64,000 bases of DNA from Moraxella porci DSM 25326 (GCF_002014855.1 NZ_MUYV01000005.1:1-64000); one strand, 5' to 3'; counted from the stretch's first letter, positions 49,425 to 60,436 are shown. The notes: generated by a model from the sequence alone, not told the origin. Translations and numbers: made by a program.

Positions 49425-49545
49425 CTTTTACACTCCATCAAAAGACTGATTATTATTTATCTAGTATAGCAATTTCCCCACCATTTGCCAACGAAACCAC
49501 ATCGACAAAAATTACAAAAACTTAGCCATCATCACGCCATAAAAC

Positions 49546-49554
49546 TGCTATAAT
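49546..49554 (+). promoter_or_regulatory. Extended -10 promoter of metH
   Basis: TGCTATAAT, 35 bases before the metH ATG. There is no good -35 and no room for a cobalamin riboswitch in the leader. Confidence 0.6.
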
Positions 49555-49588
49555 AGCCACATTTTATTTGCCAAATTTTGGAAAAATC

Positions 49589-52500
49589 ATGAGCATATCA
49601 GCCAATAACAACACCACTCACAAACCGCATAATCCTGATAATTTTATCCGCACGCCACAGGGCGAATTTGCTTATCGAGATACCCAAAGCACCAATAAAG
49701 CACGCTTGACAGAGTTACTCAAACAGCGGATTTTGTTCCTTGATGGGGCGATGGGCACAGAGATTCAAAATTATAAACTCACCGAAAGTGACTATCGGGG
49801 CGCTCGTTTTGCTGATATACCTAACGATGTCAAGGGTAATAATGACCTACTAGTCCTGACACAGCCTGACATCATCAGTGCGATTCACAAAAGCTATCTG
49901 GAAGCTGGGGCGGACATCATCGAGACCAACAGCTTTAATGGCACGCAGATTTCTATGGCGGATTATCACATGGAGCATCTGACCTATGAGATCAACCGTG
50001 AAGCCGCTCGCCTAGCCCGCCTAGCTTGTGATGAATATAACGCCAAAACGCCTGATAAGCCACGCTTTGTGGCGGGTGTCATCGGCCCGACTTCTCGTAC
50101 TTGTTCCATTTCGCCTGATGTCAATGACCCTGCGTTTCGCAATGTGACCTTTGATGAGCTCGTGGACAACTACACCGAAAGTACGCTGGCATTGATTGAC
50201 GGTGGGGCGGACATTATTTTGATTGAGACGGTGTTTGACACCCTAAACGCCAAGGCGGCGATTTTTGCGGTGACGGGCGTATTTGAGATGATTGGCTTTG
50301 AGCTGCCGATTATGATCAGTGGTACGATTACCGATGCATCAGGGCGGACGCTGTCAGGGCAGACGGCAGAAGCGTTTTATAATTCGGTACGTCATGCTAA
50401 GCCTATCTCAATCGGCTTTAACTGTGCTTTGGGGGCGGACGCGCTCAAGCCACATATCCAAAGCTTATCTGATGTCTGTGAGACCTTTGTGTCAGCACAC
50501 CCCAATGCAGGCTTGCCGAACGAATTTGGCGAATATGACGAGACAGCCACCGAGACCGCCACGATGGTGCAGGGCTTTGCCAAAGCAGGGATTGTCAATA
50601 TCGTCGGCGGCTGCTGTGGCACGACACCTGAACATATCCGCACGATTGTCGAGATGGTATCACCGCACGCACCACGAGCTATTCCTGAGTACAAGCCTGC
50701 TTGCCGTTTGTCAGGATTAGAAGCCTTTAACATCACTCGTGATAGCTTATTTGTCAATGTCGGTGAGCGTACCAATGTCACAGGCTCCAAAAAATTCTTA
50801 CGACTGATCAAAAACGAAGAATACGCAGAAGCCCTTGATGTCGCCCGAGACCAAGTAGAAGGTGGTGCTCAGGTTGTGGACATCAACATGGACGAAGCCA
50901 TGCTTGATAGTAAGCAGGCGATGATTCATTTTGTCAATTTGATTGCGTCCGAGCCTGACATCAGCCGAGTGCCACTGATGATTGACTCATCAAAATGGGA
51001 CATCATCGAAGCAGGTCTCAAATGCACGCAAGGCAAGGCGATTGTCAATTCTATCTCGCTCAAAGAAGGCTATGATGAATTTGTCGCCAAGGCTTGCCTA
51101 TGTATGCGATACGGGGCGGCGGTGATTGTCATGGCATTTGATGAAGTCGGGCAAGCGGACACCGAAGCACGCAAGATTGAGATTTGTAAACGCAGTTATG
51201 ACATTTTGGTCGATGAAGTGGGTTTCCCATCCGAAGACATCATCTTTGACCCGAACATCTTTGCGGTCGCCACAGGTATCGAAGAGCATAATAACTACGG
51301 CGTGGACTTTATCAAAGCGACCAAATGGATTACTGACAATCTGCCCAATGCGATGGTGTCGGGCGGTGTGTCCAATGTGTCGTTTAGTTTCCGTGGTAAT
51401 CCGATTCGTGAAGCGATTCATGCGGTGTTCTTGTACCACGCCATCAATAACGGCATGACGATGGGGATTGTCAATCCTGCGATGCTTGAGCTGTATGATG
51501 AGATTGAGCCATCTGCCCGTGATGCCATCGAAGATGTGATTTTAAACCGCAATAACGACAATAACGAAGCGACCGAAAAGCTGCTTGAAGTTGCCGAAAA
51601 TTACCATTCAGGCGACAAAGCCAAATCAGGCGGTGCTGACCTAGCATGGCGTGAAGACACGGTAGAAAAACGCATTGAATACGCCCTAGTCAAAGGCATC
51701 ACTACTTATATTGATGAGGACACCGAAGAAGCTCGCCAAAAATACCCACGACCGCTCGATGTCATCGAAGGGCCTTTGATGGACGGCATGAATGTGGTGG
51801 GGGATTTGTTCGGTGCAGGTAAGATGTTTTTGCCACAGGTGGTCAAATCGGCTCGTGTGATGAAACAAGCCGTCGCATGGCTAAATCCTTATATCGAAGC
51901 CGAAAAAGTCGCAGGCGAGTCTAAGGGTAAAATTCTTATGGCAACCGTCAAAGGCGATGTGCACGACATCGGCAAAAATATCGTCGGCGTGGTGCTCGGC
52001 TGTAATGGCTATGAAATCATTGACTTAGGCGTGATGGTGCCGTGCGAAACTATCCTTGAGACCGCCAAGCGTGAAAATGTCGATATCATTGGGCTGTCAG
52101 GACTCATCACCCCAAGCCTAGATGAGATGGTCTATGTCGCCAAGCAAATGCAAGAGCAGGGCTTTAACTTACCGCTACTCATCGGCGGTGCGACGACATC
52201 CAAGGCACATACGGCGGTCAAGATTGAACCTAATTACCAAAACGACATCGTCGTCTATGTGGCGGACGCTAGCCGTGCGGTGGGTGTGGCGACGACTTTA
52301 TTGTCTAAGGATAAGCGTGGCGAGTTCATTGATGAAATCCGCGCCGAATATAGCGAAGTGCGTGAACGCCTAGCCAATCGTAAGCCAAAAGGGGCGAAGC
52401 TGACCTATGAGCAGTCCATCGCCGAAGGTTTCCAATACGACTGGGATAATTACACGCCACCCGTACCAAATAAACTAGGTCAAGTGGTGCTAGATGATTA

Positions 52501-53350
52501 TCCGCTTGAGAATTTGCTACCGTATATTGACTGGACGCCGTTTTTTATCTCGTGGGGATTGGTCGGCAAATATCCAAAAATCTTTGATGATGAAGTGGTT
52601 GGTGCTGAAGCCCGTGATTTGTACGCCAATGCGATGGCGATGATTGATAAGCTGATGGCGGATAAGCTTGTGACTGCCAAAGCTGTCATTCGTTTAGAAA
52701 AAGCCAAGCGTATCGCCCCTGACACCGTCGCCGTCTATGATGAAAACTGTCAAGTGGTGCAGCACTTTGAGCATTTACGCCAGCAAAGCGATAAAGTAAC
52801 TGGTAAGCCAAACTACAGCCTAGCTGACTTTATCTCACCCAATGGTAATGACTATTTGGGCGGCTTTACCGTATCTATCTTTGGCGCTGAAGAGCTTGTC
52901 AATGAGTATAAGGCAAAAGGCGACGACTACAACGCCATCATGGTGCAGGCAGTGTGCGACCGCCTAGCCGAAAGCTTTGCCGAGCATTTGCATGAGCTCG
53001 TTCGCAAAGACTACTGGGGCTATCAAGCTGATGAAAACCTAAGCAACGAAGAGCTGATAAAAGAGCAATATGTCGGCATCCGTCCTGCACCGGGTTATCC
53101 TGCCTGCCCTGAACATACCGAAAAAGGCAAGCTGTTTGACTGGCTGGATACCACCAATGCTATCGGTACATACTTGACCGAAAGCTATGCCATGTGGCCA
53201 CCGTCTAGTGTATCAGGCTTTTATTATAGCCATCCTGATAGCACTTATTTTAATGTCGGTAAAATCAGCACCGACCAGCTAGAAGACTACGCACGCCGTA
53301 AGGGTTGGGATATTAAGACTGCTGAAAAGTGGCTAAATCCAAATCTCTAA
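49589..53350 (+). CDS. metH: Cobalamin-dependent methionine synthase
   Basis: A 1253-residue, four-module MetH. A homocysteine-binding barrel (zinc cysteines in [10 protein letters not shown]), a methyl-THF (pterin) barrel, a B12 domain with the cobalt-ligand motif [11 protein letters not shown], and a C-terminal AdoMet reactivation domain ([12 protein letters not shown]) are all intact. It methylates homocysteine with the methyl of methyl-THF. ATG 49589 follows GGAAAA; an upstream TTG is less likely. It is monocistronic. Confidence 0.97.
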   Translation: MSISANNNTTHKPHNPDNFIRTPQGEFAYRDTQSTNKARLTELLKQRILFLDGAMGTEIQNYKLTESDYRGARFADIPNDVKGNNDLLVLTQPDIISAIHKSYLEAGADIIETNSFNGTQISMADYHMEHLTYEINREAARLARLACDEYNAKTPDKPRFVAGVIGPTSRTCSISPDVNDPAFRNVTFDELVDNYTESTLALIDGGADIILIETVFDTLNAKAAIFAVTGVFEMIGFELPIMISGTITDASGRTLSGQTAEAFYNSVRHAKPISIGFNCALGADALKPHIQSLSDVCETFVSAHPNAGLPNEFGEYDETATETATMVQGFAKAGIVNIVGGCCGTTPEHIRTIVEMVSPHAPRAIPEYKPACRLSGLEAFNITRDSLFVNVGERTNVTGSKKFLRLIKNEEYAEALDVARDQVEGGAQVVDINMDEAMLDSKQAMIHFVNLIASEPDISRVPLMIDSSKWDIIEAGLKCTQGKAIVNSISLKEGYDEFVAKACLCMRYGAAVIVMAFDEVGQADTEARKIEICKRSYDILVDEVGFPSEDIIFDPNIFAVATGIEEHNNYGVDFIKATKWITDNLPNAMVSGGVSNVSFSFRGNPIREAIHAVFLYHAINNGMTMGIVNPAMLELYDEIEPSARDAIEDVILNRNNDNNEATEKLLEVAENYHSGDKAKSGGADLAWREDTVEKRIEYALVKGITTYIDEDTEEARQKYPRPLDVIEGPLMDGMNVVGDLFGAGKMFLPQVVKSARVMKQAVAWLNPYIEAEKVAGESKGKILMATVKGDVHDIGKNIVGVVLGCNGYEIIDLGVMVPCETILETAKRENVDIIGLSGLITPSLDEMVYVAKQMQEQGFNLPLLIGGATTSKAHTAVKIEPNYQNDIVVYVADASRAVGVATTLLSKDKRGEFIDEIRAEYSEVRERLANRKPKGAKLTYEQSIAEGFQYDWDNYTPPVPNKLGQVVLDDYPLENLLPYIDWTPFFISWGLVGKYPKIFDDEVVGAEARDLYANAMAMIDKLMADKLVTAKAVIRLEKAKRIAPDTVAVYDENCQVVQHFEHLRQQSDKVTGKPNYSLADFISPNGNDYLGGFTVSIFGAEELVNEYKAKGDDYNAIMVQAVCDRLAESFAEHLHELVRKDYWGYQADENLSNEELIKEQYVGIRPAPGYPACPEHTEKGKLFDWLDTTNAIGTYLTESYAMWPPSSVSGFYYSHPDSTYFNVGKISTDQLEDYARRKGWDIKTAEKWLNPNL

Positions 53351-53378
53351 ACTTGTGCTAAATTAAGTTTGGACAACA

Positions 53379-53413
53379 AAACCGCTTTGATGAATCTCAA
53401 AGCGGTTTTTTTA
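53379..53413 (+). terminator. Intrinsic terminator of metH
   Basis: A 12-bp perfect stem AAACCGCTTTGA/TCAAAGCGGTTT with a 6-base loop and seven T residues. Confidence 0.95.
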
Positions 53414-53456
53414 GGTTTGGTCGCTTGGGGTGGCTGAAGGACAATTAATGCTGGAG

Positions 53457-54911
53457 TTATTTGGCGATGGCTTTTAGTGTTTGGCTTGCCATCTGTCCCA
53501 TCTGATTGACATCGACGACGATGCCATCAGCACTGAGCACATCACCGCAGTGAGCGTGTAGAGCGACGATTTGATGAATTGGCGTCGTTGGTGCTTGGGC
53601 GAGTATCCCTGCCATCATGCCAGAGAGTACATCACCCATGCCAGCAGTCGCCATTGCTGCATTACCGAGCGTACAGATGCGAATCTCACCATGCATATCG
53701 ATGGTGAGTGTGTTTGCACCTTTTAGTACCCATTGCCCACCGTAGCGTGCCTGTAGTGATCTGATGGCATGGATACGATCAGCTTCGACTTCATTGGCGC
53801 TGATACCTAGCAAGCGAGCAGCTTCGGCGTGATGTGGCGTGGCGATGGCATTGGCTGGCAGGCGTGTGTCTGAATGAGCTGCCAAGTGCCACAGTGCGTC
53901 TGCATCCATGACAACGGGGATACTCATCCCTGCCATTATTGGTAGATACCGCTCAAAAACTTGTGCTGACCATGCATCACGCCCAAGCCCTATGCCAATA
54001 CAAATAGCTGTCATATGCTCTAGCTTATCTTTATCCATCTGATCGATGTCATGCACCATCAGATTTGGCTTGCGGGTGATGATAGCAGGATGATGATTGG
54101 GGTGTGTGGCGATGGTGACACGACCTGCACCGACACTGATGGCTGCCTCGCCACTCATGATGACTGCACCACCCATCGTGGGATGGCCACCGATGACCAT
54201 GACCGAGCCGTAGTCACCTTTATGCTGATGACTGCGTGAGCCATCACGAGCGGGTAGGGTAGGTAGGGTATTATCGATATGAGCAGTTGTGATCAGTGCA
54301 TCATCGGCAGGGATGAGTGGTAGGCAGACCAGCTTGCCGACATGGCTTTTGGCACAGCCGGTGAGCAGGCCAACCTTATAGCCCATCAGGCACAGCGCCA
54401 TATCAGCACGCATGCACGCAGGCAGTGGCATCCCTGTGTTCGGATGTAGCCCTGTGGGGATATCGATGGCGATTTTATAGCCTGTGTGTGCATTATAGTC
54501 ATCGACGATGGCAAGCATCTCATCTGTCAGCGGACGATCCAGACCATTGCCAAAGACTGCATCGATATGCACATCTGCCACCACAGGCGCATCCGTGATA
54601 CTGATACCTGCATCGATGGCGGCTTGGCAGGCGCGCTGAGCATCAGCACTGGCAGGTGGTGCGATTTGATAGATATGCACTGTATGATGGCGTGATAGAT
54701 AGACGGCGAGCAGATAGCCGTCGCCACCATTATTGCCACTACCGCACCAGATGCACACTCGTGATGGTGCTAATTGCCCTAGCAAATGATTTGCCATCAT
54801 CAGTGCCGCTTGCTGCATCAGTCCATAGCTTGAGTTGCCAGCGGCGAACCAGCGATTTTCCCAATCTTTGACGGCTTGTGCGGTATATACAGGGATGGGG
54901 AGGGTCATCAT
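53457..54911 (-). CDS. nnrD: Bifunctional NAD(P)H-hydrate repair enzyme
   Basis: A 484-residue fusion of NAD(P)HX epimerase (N-terminal, with GSGNNGGDGYLLA) and ADP/ATP-dependent NAD(P)HX dehydratase (C-terminal ribokinase-like domain, with VIGGHPTMGGA and GMGDVLSGMMAG). It repairs hydrated NADH and NADPH. The length fits the fused E. coli YjeF type. It starts at ATG 54911 or 54908, 29 bases after miaE ends. Confidence 0.94.
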   Translation of the reverse strand: MMTLPIPVYTAQAVKDWENRWFAAGNSSYGLMQQAALMMANHLLGQLAPSRVCIWCGSGNNGGDGYLLAVYLSRHHTVHIYQIAPPASADAQRACQAAIDAGISITDAPVVADVHIDAVFGNGLDRPLTDEMLAIVDDYNAHTGYKIAIDIPTGLHPNTGMPLPACMRADMALCLMGYKVGLLTGCAKSHVGKLVCLPLIPADDALITTAHIDNTLPTLPARDGSRSHQHKGDYGSVMVIGGHPTMGGAVIMSGEAAISVGAGRVTIATHPNHHPAIITRKPNLMVHDIDQMDKDKLEHMTAICIGIGLGRDAWSAQVFERYLPIMAGMSIPVVMDADALWHLAAHSDTRLPANAIATPHHAEAARLLGISANEVEADRIHAIRSLQARYGGQWVLKGANTLTIDMHGEIRICTLGNAAMATAGMGDVLSGMMAGILAQAPTTPIHQIVALHAHCGDVLSADGIVVDVNQMGQMASQTLKAIAK

Positions 54912-54940
54912 CTTATCCTTATCAATGACGAATGAATGGC

Positions 54941-55642
54941 TTATGCGTTCGCTTGACTCTGTGCCATCAACTCACCACTTGGCACGCCACTATGAAAACG
55001 CAACTGATCATCAGGCGAGTCGATCAGCTCACGCTCAACATCACGAAAGAATGCCACGCGCTCATCGATACTCTCATCCGTGATGGAGCGCGCCAGATTC
55101 AGATAATCTTCATAATGTCGTGATTCGGATTTGAGTAGATATTTATAATAACGAGCCAATTTCTCATCATCGATGGCATCAGCGAGTGCCGAGAATCGCT
55201 CACACGAACGCGCTTCAATAAACGACCCAATAATCAGTACATCCACCATCGCCGCAGGCTCATGCGTCCGTTTGTGTTTGAGTAGCCCTTTGGCGTAGCG
55301 ACCTGCAGGCAGATAATGCCACTCGATACCACGATCTTTCATCAAGGACAGCACCTGCTCATAGTGTAGCATCTCTTCACGCACCAGCTGTGCTAGACGC
55401 TCTTGGAGTTCACGGTGAAATTCATAGCGAAAAATCAGGTTCATCGCCGTGCCTGCTGCTTTTTTCTCGCAGTTGGCATGGTCTTGGAGTAGTAGGGGTA
55501 GATTGTCTTTGGCAAGCTTAAGCCAGTTATCAGAAGTGCGACAGCCCAAGAATTCATAAATATGGCTGATGTCCATCTGTGCGCGGGCGCGGGTGGTGAT
55601 GATGGCCAGATCATCGTCATGGCTGCTGTTTGGGTGTGTCAT
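54941..55642 (-). CDS. miaE: tRNA 2-methylthio-N6-isopentenyl adenosine hydroxylase
   Basis: A 233-residue di-iron hydroxylase of the MiaE family. It turns ms2i6A-37 into ms2io6A in tRNAs. Iron-ligand Glu and His residues are in REEMLHYEQV and ESRHYEDYL, the ferritin-like pattern. It is followed by nnrD on the same strand, perhaps as an operon. Confidence 0.93.
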   Translation of the reverse strand: MTHPNSSHDDDLAIITTRARAQMDISHIYEFLGCRTSDNWLKLAKDNLPLLLQDHANCEKKAAGTAMNLIFRYEFHRELQERLAQLVREEMLHYEQVLSLMKDRGIEWHYLPAGRYAKGLLKHKRTHEPAAMVDVLIIGSFIEARSCERFSALADAIDDEKLARYYKYLLKSESRHYEDYLNLARSITDESIDERVAFFRDVERELIDSPDDQLRFHSGVPSGELMAQSQANA

Positions 55643-56310
55643 GATAGTCCTTATGGGTGGGTGTATCTGCTGCCAAAACCATCAATGACAGCTATGATGC
55701 CTGTATGATGCCTTTATTATAGCATATTGCCAGCCATCAAGGTGAGACTGACTTGGCGAGTTTGATCAAACATACAGCAGCGTAATCAGCCATAAATACA
55801 ACAAAATTTAAGCCAAACAACATTTGTCACAGTGTCGTAACATTAATATGCTACACATCCAAATTTCAGCGTACAAATGTTTTAAATGTCAAGATTTGAT
55901 CTGATTTATCAGACGAATATTTGTAACAAAATTTGAAATACGCACGCATTTTTTTGCCAAAAATTCGCCTTATTTTGGCCATAAACTGATCGTTTTTATC
56001 ATAAAAATGAAAAATAATCCAAATAAATAACTTTAAAAAAATGATAAATTTCAAAGATTTATAAAATAATATGTAAATGTTACAAATTTTTTCATGCCAA
56101 AGGTATTGCAAAATATTTCAAACTTGGTATTCTATAGTCACAGTATGAAGATTGGCTGCCTGTATTGCTACAGTGTGTAATTTTATGTTACTCTTTGCTG
56201 CGATGCTAAGCCATCATAAATTGATACATCAGCACCTCGCCAGTGTATCTTAATAAGCAAGTAATCTTGTACCGGGCAACGATGTCCGATTTTTAAAGTG
56301 GAGAAAACCC
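55643..56310. other. Long AT-rich region upstream of the porin
   Basis: 668 bases with no supported gene. A minus-strand open frame at 55866-56111 has odd composition and no ribosome site. A 9-base inverted repeat (AACATTTGT at 55819, ACAAATGTT at 55873) is spaced by 45 bases. The right end holds the porin promoter and a leader of about 170 bases. The size and AT content suggest regulated porin expression, but no binding site for a named regulator can be recognised. Confidence 0.6.
56106..56133 (+). promoter_or_regulatory. Putative porin promoter
   Basis: TTGCAA (56106-56111), a 16-base spacer and TATTCT (56128-56133), about 178 bases upstream of the porin ATG. Confidence 0.45.
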
Positions 56311-57327
56311 ATGAAAAAACTAGTTCTAGCTACCGCAGTCGCTGCTCTATCGGTAACAGCCGCTCAAGCTGCACCTACCGTTTACGGTAAGGCATTCCTT
56401 ACTCTTGATCTAAATGAGGGTGATACTGATGTTACCGTAACGCGCGGTAATGTTACTGCTCCTACAGTTTCTGAAGATTGGAACTCTCGTAGCCAACTTA
56501 ATTCTAACGCTTCTCGTATCGGTCTTCGTGGTTCTGAGCCGCTAACTGACAATACTGATGTGGTTTATCAACTTGAATACCGCGTAGATGTTGATGCTAA
56601 AGATGGCCGTAACTTCGAATCTCGTGACACTTACCTAGGTCTATCTAACAAGCAATACGGTACGCTGCTAGCAGGCCGTCTATCTGCGATCGATGGTCGT
56701 GTTGACTATGCCAATGTTGCTCAAGGTGGCGTACTAGGCGGTGACAATGTTCTAGCATCATTCGACAGCCCACGCGCTAACAATGCTCTTGCTTATGTTG
56801 CACCGACTTATAACGATGTAACTGTATCAGCTATGTATGTGTTGGATGAGAACAACTCATCTGACAGCCTAGGTCGTGATGCATTCGGTCTAGCTGCTCA
56901 ATATGAGCCAAATGCACCATATCGTGCAGGTGTCTCTTATATCCAAGCAGGTGATTTTAAAGCTGCTCGTATCTCTGGTGCTTATGATCTAAGCCCAGCA
57001 ACCACCATTGGTGCGCTATATCAAAACACTGATTATGATTCAAGCGACAACGAAAATGCATTCACTCTAAGTGCTTCTCATAAAGTAGCACAAACCCCAT
57101 GGACTGCATACGGTCAAGTTGACCTAGTTGACAATCGCGGTGGCCGTGCTGATGCAGAAACTCAGCGTTTGGTAGTTGGCGGTCAATATGCATTTAACCG
57201 TGCAACCACTGGTCACATCTATGGTGCTTATTTGAACGGTGAAGATACTGTAAGAACTGCAACTACTACAACTGTAACTGAAACTTCTGGCTTCGGTCTT
57301 GGTGCAGGTCTAGAATACAAATTCTAA
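56311..57327 (+). CDS. Outer-membrane porin
   Basis: A 338-residue porin of the gram-negative 16-strand type. A signal peptide MKKLVLATAVAALSVTAAQA precedes VYGKAFLTLDL, with SRIGLRGSE and LAGRLSAIDG loops as in neisserial/Moraxella-like porins. The protein ends in Phe (LEYKF), the outer-membrane insertion signal. Codon choice differs from nearby genes (many GCT, CTA and GGT), as expected for a highly expressed gene. A GGAGAA ribosome site and a strong terminator support high output. Confidence 0.92.
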   Translation: MKKLVLATAVAALSVTAAQAAPTVYGKAFLTLDLNEGDTDVTVTRGNVTAPTVSEDWNSRSQLNSNASRIGLRGSEPLTDNTDVVYQLEYRVDVDAKDGRNFESRDTYLGLSNKQYGTLLAGRLSAIDGRVDYANVAQGGVLGGDNVLASFDSPRANNALAYVAPTYNDVTVSAMYVLDENNSSDSLGRDAFGLAAQYEPNAPYRAGVSYIQAGDFKAARISGAYDLSPATTIGALYQNTDYDSSDNENAFTLSASHKVAQTPWTAYGQVDLVDNRGGRADAETQRLVVGGQYAFNRATTGHIYGAYLNGEDTVRTATTTTVTETSGFGLGAGLEYKF

Positions 57328-57344
57328 TCCTAGCTGACTCAGTC

Positions 57345-57377
57345 AAAAAAAGCTCATCGTATGATGGGCTTTTTTTG
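57345..57377. terminator. Intrinsic terminator of the porin gene
   Basis: AAAAAAAGCTCATC pairs with GATGGGCTTTTTTT (one wobble) around a short loop. The flanks are A-rich and T-rich, so it may act in both directions. Confidence 0.9.
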
Positions 57378-57449
57378 TGCATCAAATTAATGTATGTAGC
57401 TGTCATATAAACCAAAACCACATCAGCTGCTGTGATTCTAGACGCTATA

Positions 57450-58106
57450 TCAATGCAAAAAACAACCATGCTGCAAAAAATGCAGCGTCTGTGCCGCCAC
57501 TGTCTGATCGGTCAAAAGCCCAGTATGACTAACTGGCAATATCAGATAATCCTCCGCCTCAGGCAACAGGGCCTCGGATAGATAGACAGTGCCATCATGC
57601 TGACGCGCGTCAGTATCCAGCTTATGCCGATGGCTGTGCAGCGCCAAAAATGGCAGTCCCAAACCGATCGGTCGGTTGCCAGCAATGATGCCTAGGCTGA
57701 CATCCTCACGCAGTGGCGGACAGCTGCCATCGAGCGCGCCGAGAAAAGATTGGTTAATCAGTGGTGACAGATAGCGATGCGCATAGTGTGCTGTCTGGCT
57801 GCCTCGATGGGGTGTACCGAGCGTCACACAGCGATGCACTTGCCACATCGGATAATGCGCCAAAAAATGCCGTATCACAAGGCCGCCTAGGCTATGCCCA
57901 ACCAGATTGATGGGCTGGGTGGGATGATGATTGGCGAGCAGATACTCGTGCAGGCCTTGGCTGTTGATTGCGATGGGCTGACTTAGGCTTTTGTAGCCAT
58001 AGCAGTAAGTTGGCAAGCCATGGTTTTCAAGCTTTTTGGCGAGCGGTTTCATATACCACGGATTGAGATGCAGTCCATGGATTAGGATGGTTAAGGGTTT
58101 GTTCAT
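57450..58106 (-). CDS. Alpha/beta hydrolase (lipase class 2-like)
   Basis: A 218-residue hydrolase. ILIHGLHLNPWYM gives the oxyanion-hole HG motif and VGHSLGGLVIRH the nucleophile elbow (GHSLGG). VTLGTPHRGSQTA is typical of lipase or PGAP1-like enzymes. The catalytic His is probably in PVSHTGLL. It lacks a signal peptide, so it is likely cytoplasmic. It is convergent with the porin gene. Confidence 0.88.
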   Translation of the reverse strand: MNKPLTILIHGLHLNPWYMKPLAKKLENHGLPTYCYGYKSLSQPIAINSQGLHEYLLANHHPTQPINLVGHSLGGLVIRHFLAHYPMWQVHRCVTLGTPHRGSQTAHYAHRYLSPLINQSFLGALDGSCPPLREDVSLGIIAGNRPIGLGLPFLALHSHRHKLDTDARQHDGTVYLSEALLPEAEDYLILPVSHTGLLTDQTVAAQTLHFLQHGCFLH

Positions 58107-58182
58107 CGCTATTATGTGCTAATAAATTTATAATATGATACCAAATTATCATCACTTGCCAAAGCCCAAACCTCCAAAAACT

Positions 58183-58216
58183 AAAAAAGCCCAAGCCATC
58201 GCTTGAGCTTTTTTTA
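58183..58216 (-). terminator. Intrinsic terminator of infA
   Basis: On the minus strand AAAGCTCAAGC pairs with GCTTGGGCTTT (wobble pair) around a 3-4 base loop and is followed by a T-run. Confidence 0.88.
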
Positions 58217-58230
58217 GGTGTATCGATGGA

Positions 58231-58452
58231 TCATTTACCACGATAAGTGATGCGACCCTTACTCAAATCATACGGTGTCATCTCAACCTTAACCTTATCA
58301 CCAGTTAGGATGCGGATGTAGTGCTTACGCATCTTGCCTGAGATGTGAGCGATGATTTCGTGTCCGTTGTCTAGGCGGACTTTGAACAGGGTATTTGGCA
58401 AAGTGTCGATTACTTCGCCTTCAAATTCGATGATGTCGTCTTTTTTTGCCAT
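58231..58452 (-). CDS. infA: Translation initiation factor IF-1
   Basis: A 73-residue S1/OB-fold protein. [20 protein letters not shown] and the [28 protein letters not shown] block identify IF-1. It blocks the A site of the 30S subunit during initiation. It is a single gene with its own terminator. Confidence 0.98.
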   Translation of the reverse strand: MAKKDDIIEFEGEVIDTLPNTLFKVRLDNGHEIIAHISGKMRKHYIRILTGDKVKVEMTPYDLSKGRITYRGK

Positions 58453-58523
58453 AATCTAAATCAAGTGGTTAAAAATTTGGGCTATTATACTATTTTTTGA
58501 GCCGAAAACATAGCCTTATTTGA

Positions 58524-59360
58524 CTATTTCGGCAAATTTAGCCAAAGAGGTGTCAGTGGCTCATCAGGCAGCAGCGTCTGGAAGTGCTCTGGATAATAGG
58601 CATTGATAAAATATAGCCCATCAGCGGATGCGGTCGGCGGTGCCAAAGTGCGATCTTTGGCGTGTATCAAGGGTATCAGTTCATCCACTGCCATCTCACC
58701 ACGACCGATGGCAAACAGCGCACCCATGATGTTACGCACCATGTGATGCAAAAAGCCATCGGCTTGGATATCCAGCACCAAGTATGCCCCATGCGTGAAT
58801 AAATCGGCATGACTAACCGTACGCACTGGCTGATTGGACTGACACGCCGCCGCCCGAAAGCTGCTAAAATCATGCGTACCAACCAGAAGCTGACTTGCTT
58901 GTATCATCTTGTCGATATCCAAGGGTGCGTATTCATGCGTCACCTGATGGCGCAAGATGGCAGGGCGATAGGGCTGATTGAGTGTGATGTAGCGATAGCG
59001 TCGTGCGATGGCGCTGAATCGAGCATGAAACTCAGACGGCATCGGCACCATCCAGCGTAGCGCGATGTCATCGGGCAGCATGCTATTGACACCGCGTAGC
59101 CAGTTATACACAGGACGCTTGGCGTGCGTGCTAAAATGCGCCACCATATTGCCTGCATGGACACCTGCATCCGTACGACCTGCAGCGATAAGCTCGATAG
59201 GCTCATTGGCGATTTTGGACAAGGCGTTTTCGATGACGGCCTGCACGCCAATGGCGTCGATTTGACGCTGCCAACCACGGTAGTTTGTTCCGATAAATTC
59301 AATCCCAACGGCATAGACTTGTGCTGGATGGGGTGCTAATTGCTCAAGTTGATCCATCAT
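58524..59360 (-). CDS. truA: tRNA pseudouridine-38/39/40 synthase
   Basis: A 278-residue TruA with the catalytic Asp in AAGRTDAGVHAG and the C-terminal DGFLHHMVRNIMG motif. The ATG at 59360 overlaps the stop of the asparaginase gene by four bases (ATGA); a second ATG at 59357 overlaps by one. Translational coupling is likely. Confidence 0.96.
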   Translation of the reverse strand: MMDQLEQLAPHPAQVYAVGIEFIGTNYRGWQRQIDAIGVQAVIENALSKIANEPIELIAAGRTDAGVHAGNMVAHFSTHAKRPVYNWLRGVNSMLPDDIALRWMVPMPSEFHARFSAIARRYRYITLNQPYRPAILRHQVTHEYAPLDIDKMIQASQLLVGTHDFSSFRAAACQSNQPVRTVSHADLFTHGAYLVLDIQADGFLHHMVRNIMGALFAIGRGEMAVDELIPLIHAKDRTLAPPTASADGLYFINAYYPEHFQTLLPDEPLTPLWLNLPK

Positions 59361-60358
59361 TGATCTGCTACCCAGTTTGATGCGGTCAATTGATCATTCA
59401 AGGACAACCATAGCGCTTGTCCATAGATGGCTGCGATGCTGAACTCACCACCTGCGATGACGCCATGTGCATATTGCCAAGCACCAGCGGCATAGGTGCT
59501 ACTCACACCACCAAAAGCACACATCGTCGTGCAGATGACGGTGATTTTTTGATCGTGTAGCTGATCTAAGGCGGTTTTGATGGCAGGTGTTGATGGTAGA
59601 TTGCCAGAGCCATAGCCAATTAGGATGACCGCTTTGGTATCCATGTGTAGATTAATGAGATCATACGCCAGCTGATCAGCATCATTTGGCAGAGCGTAGA
59701 TTGCTTGAATGCGGGTATGGCTGGCTTTATTAAGAAGTTGTGGTAACTTTAACAGTTTATCCGTGATACGCTGACTGTCTGTCGATGGATTGACACCGCC
59801 CAAAGTGGCAGGCGTGCCGACAAAGGCATCATGGATTTGGCTGTTGATTTTTTGGGTATTTTTAGCGTCAAATGTCTGGCGATAAAACTGTACAAACACG
59901 CCCGTATGTGCGATAGCAATGTCCAAGGCACCGCTAAGATTTGTCCATGCATCACTGTGTGGGTTGATTTGATGTTCGGCAACATCAGGGATGAATAAAG
60001 GCTGCATACTGCCTGTGATGACAAGGCTAATATCAGTCAAATCTTGCAGTGCATTTGCCAAAAATGCCGCCAAAAAGCTTAAGCTGTCAGTCCCTGTGAT
60101 GAGAACAAACTGGCGTTTGCCCAATTGATAAGCGTGTAATATCTGCTGATAAAATGCCACAAAGTCCATAGCTGTCAAGGTGCTAGAATCCTTGATGATC
60201 TCATTTGGCAAAATCTCAACCGTATAGCCATGTGTCGCAAGCTGTGTTTCCAAAATTGGCAAAAACACATCGGCAGGTAGTGGGGATAACGGTGTGCCAT
60301 GACTGCCAAAAGTGCCGCCAGCATAGATGAGTTGTACGGATGGATTGTTTGTGGTCAT
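59357..60358 (-). CDS. Asparaginase family protein
   Basis: A 333-residue type I/II asparaginase-fold protein. The first catalytic Thr lies in IYAGGTFGS, and the second motif is TGTDSLSF (usual form HGTDT). The C-terminal domain has IGYGSGNLPS. It hydrolyses asparagine, or possibly glutamine. It lacks a signal peptide from the start chosen, ATG 60358, so it is probably cytoplasmic. An upstream reading to 60415 adds a doubtful hydrophobic stretch without a ribosome site. Confidence 0.88.
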   Translation of the reverse strand: MTTNNPSVQLIYAGGTFGSHGTPLSPLPADVFLPILETQLATHGYTVEILPNEIIKDSSTLTAMDFVAFYQQILHAYQLGKRQFVLITGTDSLSFLAAFLANALQDLTDISLVITGSMQPLFIPDVAEHQINPHSDAWTNLSGALDIAIAHTGVFVQFYRQTFDAKNTQKINSQIHDAFVGTPATLGGVNPSTDSQRITDKLLKLPQLLNKASHTRIQAIYALPNDADQLAYDLINLHMDTKAVILIGYGSGNLPSTPAIKTALDQLHDQKITVICTTMCAFGGVSSTYAAGAWQYAHGVIAGGEFSIAAIYGQALWLSLNDQLTASNWVADQ

Positions 60359-60403
60359 AATATCATCAATAAAAATAGGTTGGCTTATTATAAAGCAAAG
60401 CTG

Positions 60404-60436
60404 ACAAAAAAGCACATCGAAATCGATGTGCTTTTG
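60404..60436 (-). terminator. Intrinsic terminator of asd
   Basis: On the minus strand AAAAGCACATCGA pairs with TCGATGTGCTTTT with a T-run after it. It lies between asd and the asparaginase gene. Confidence 0.92.

Noticed and set aside
49425..49588. Cobalamin riboswitch before metH
   Set aside because: The gap is too short and has no B12-box; only an extended -10 promoter is visible.
55866..56111. 81-codon minus-strand frame upstream of the porin
   Set aside because: Composition is an AT-rich mix of Phe, Ile and Lys, with no ribosome site or family match. Treated as non-coding.
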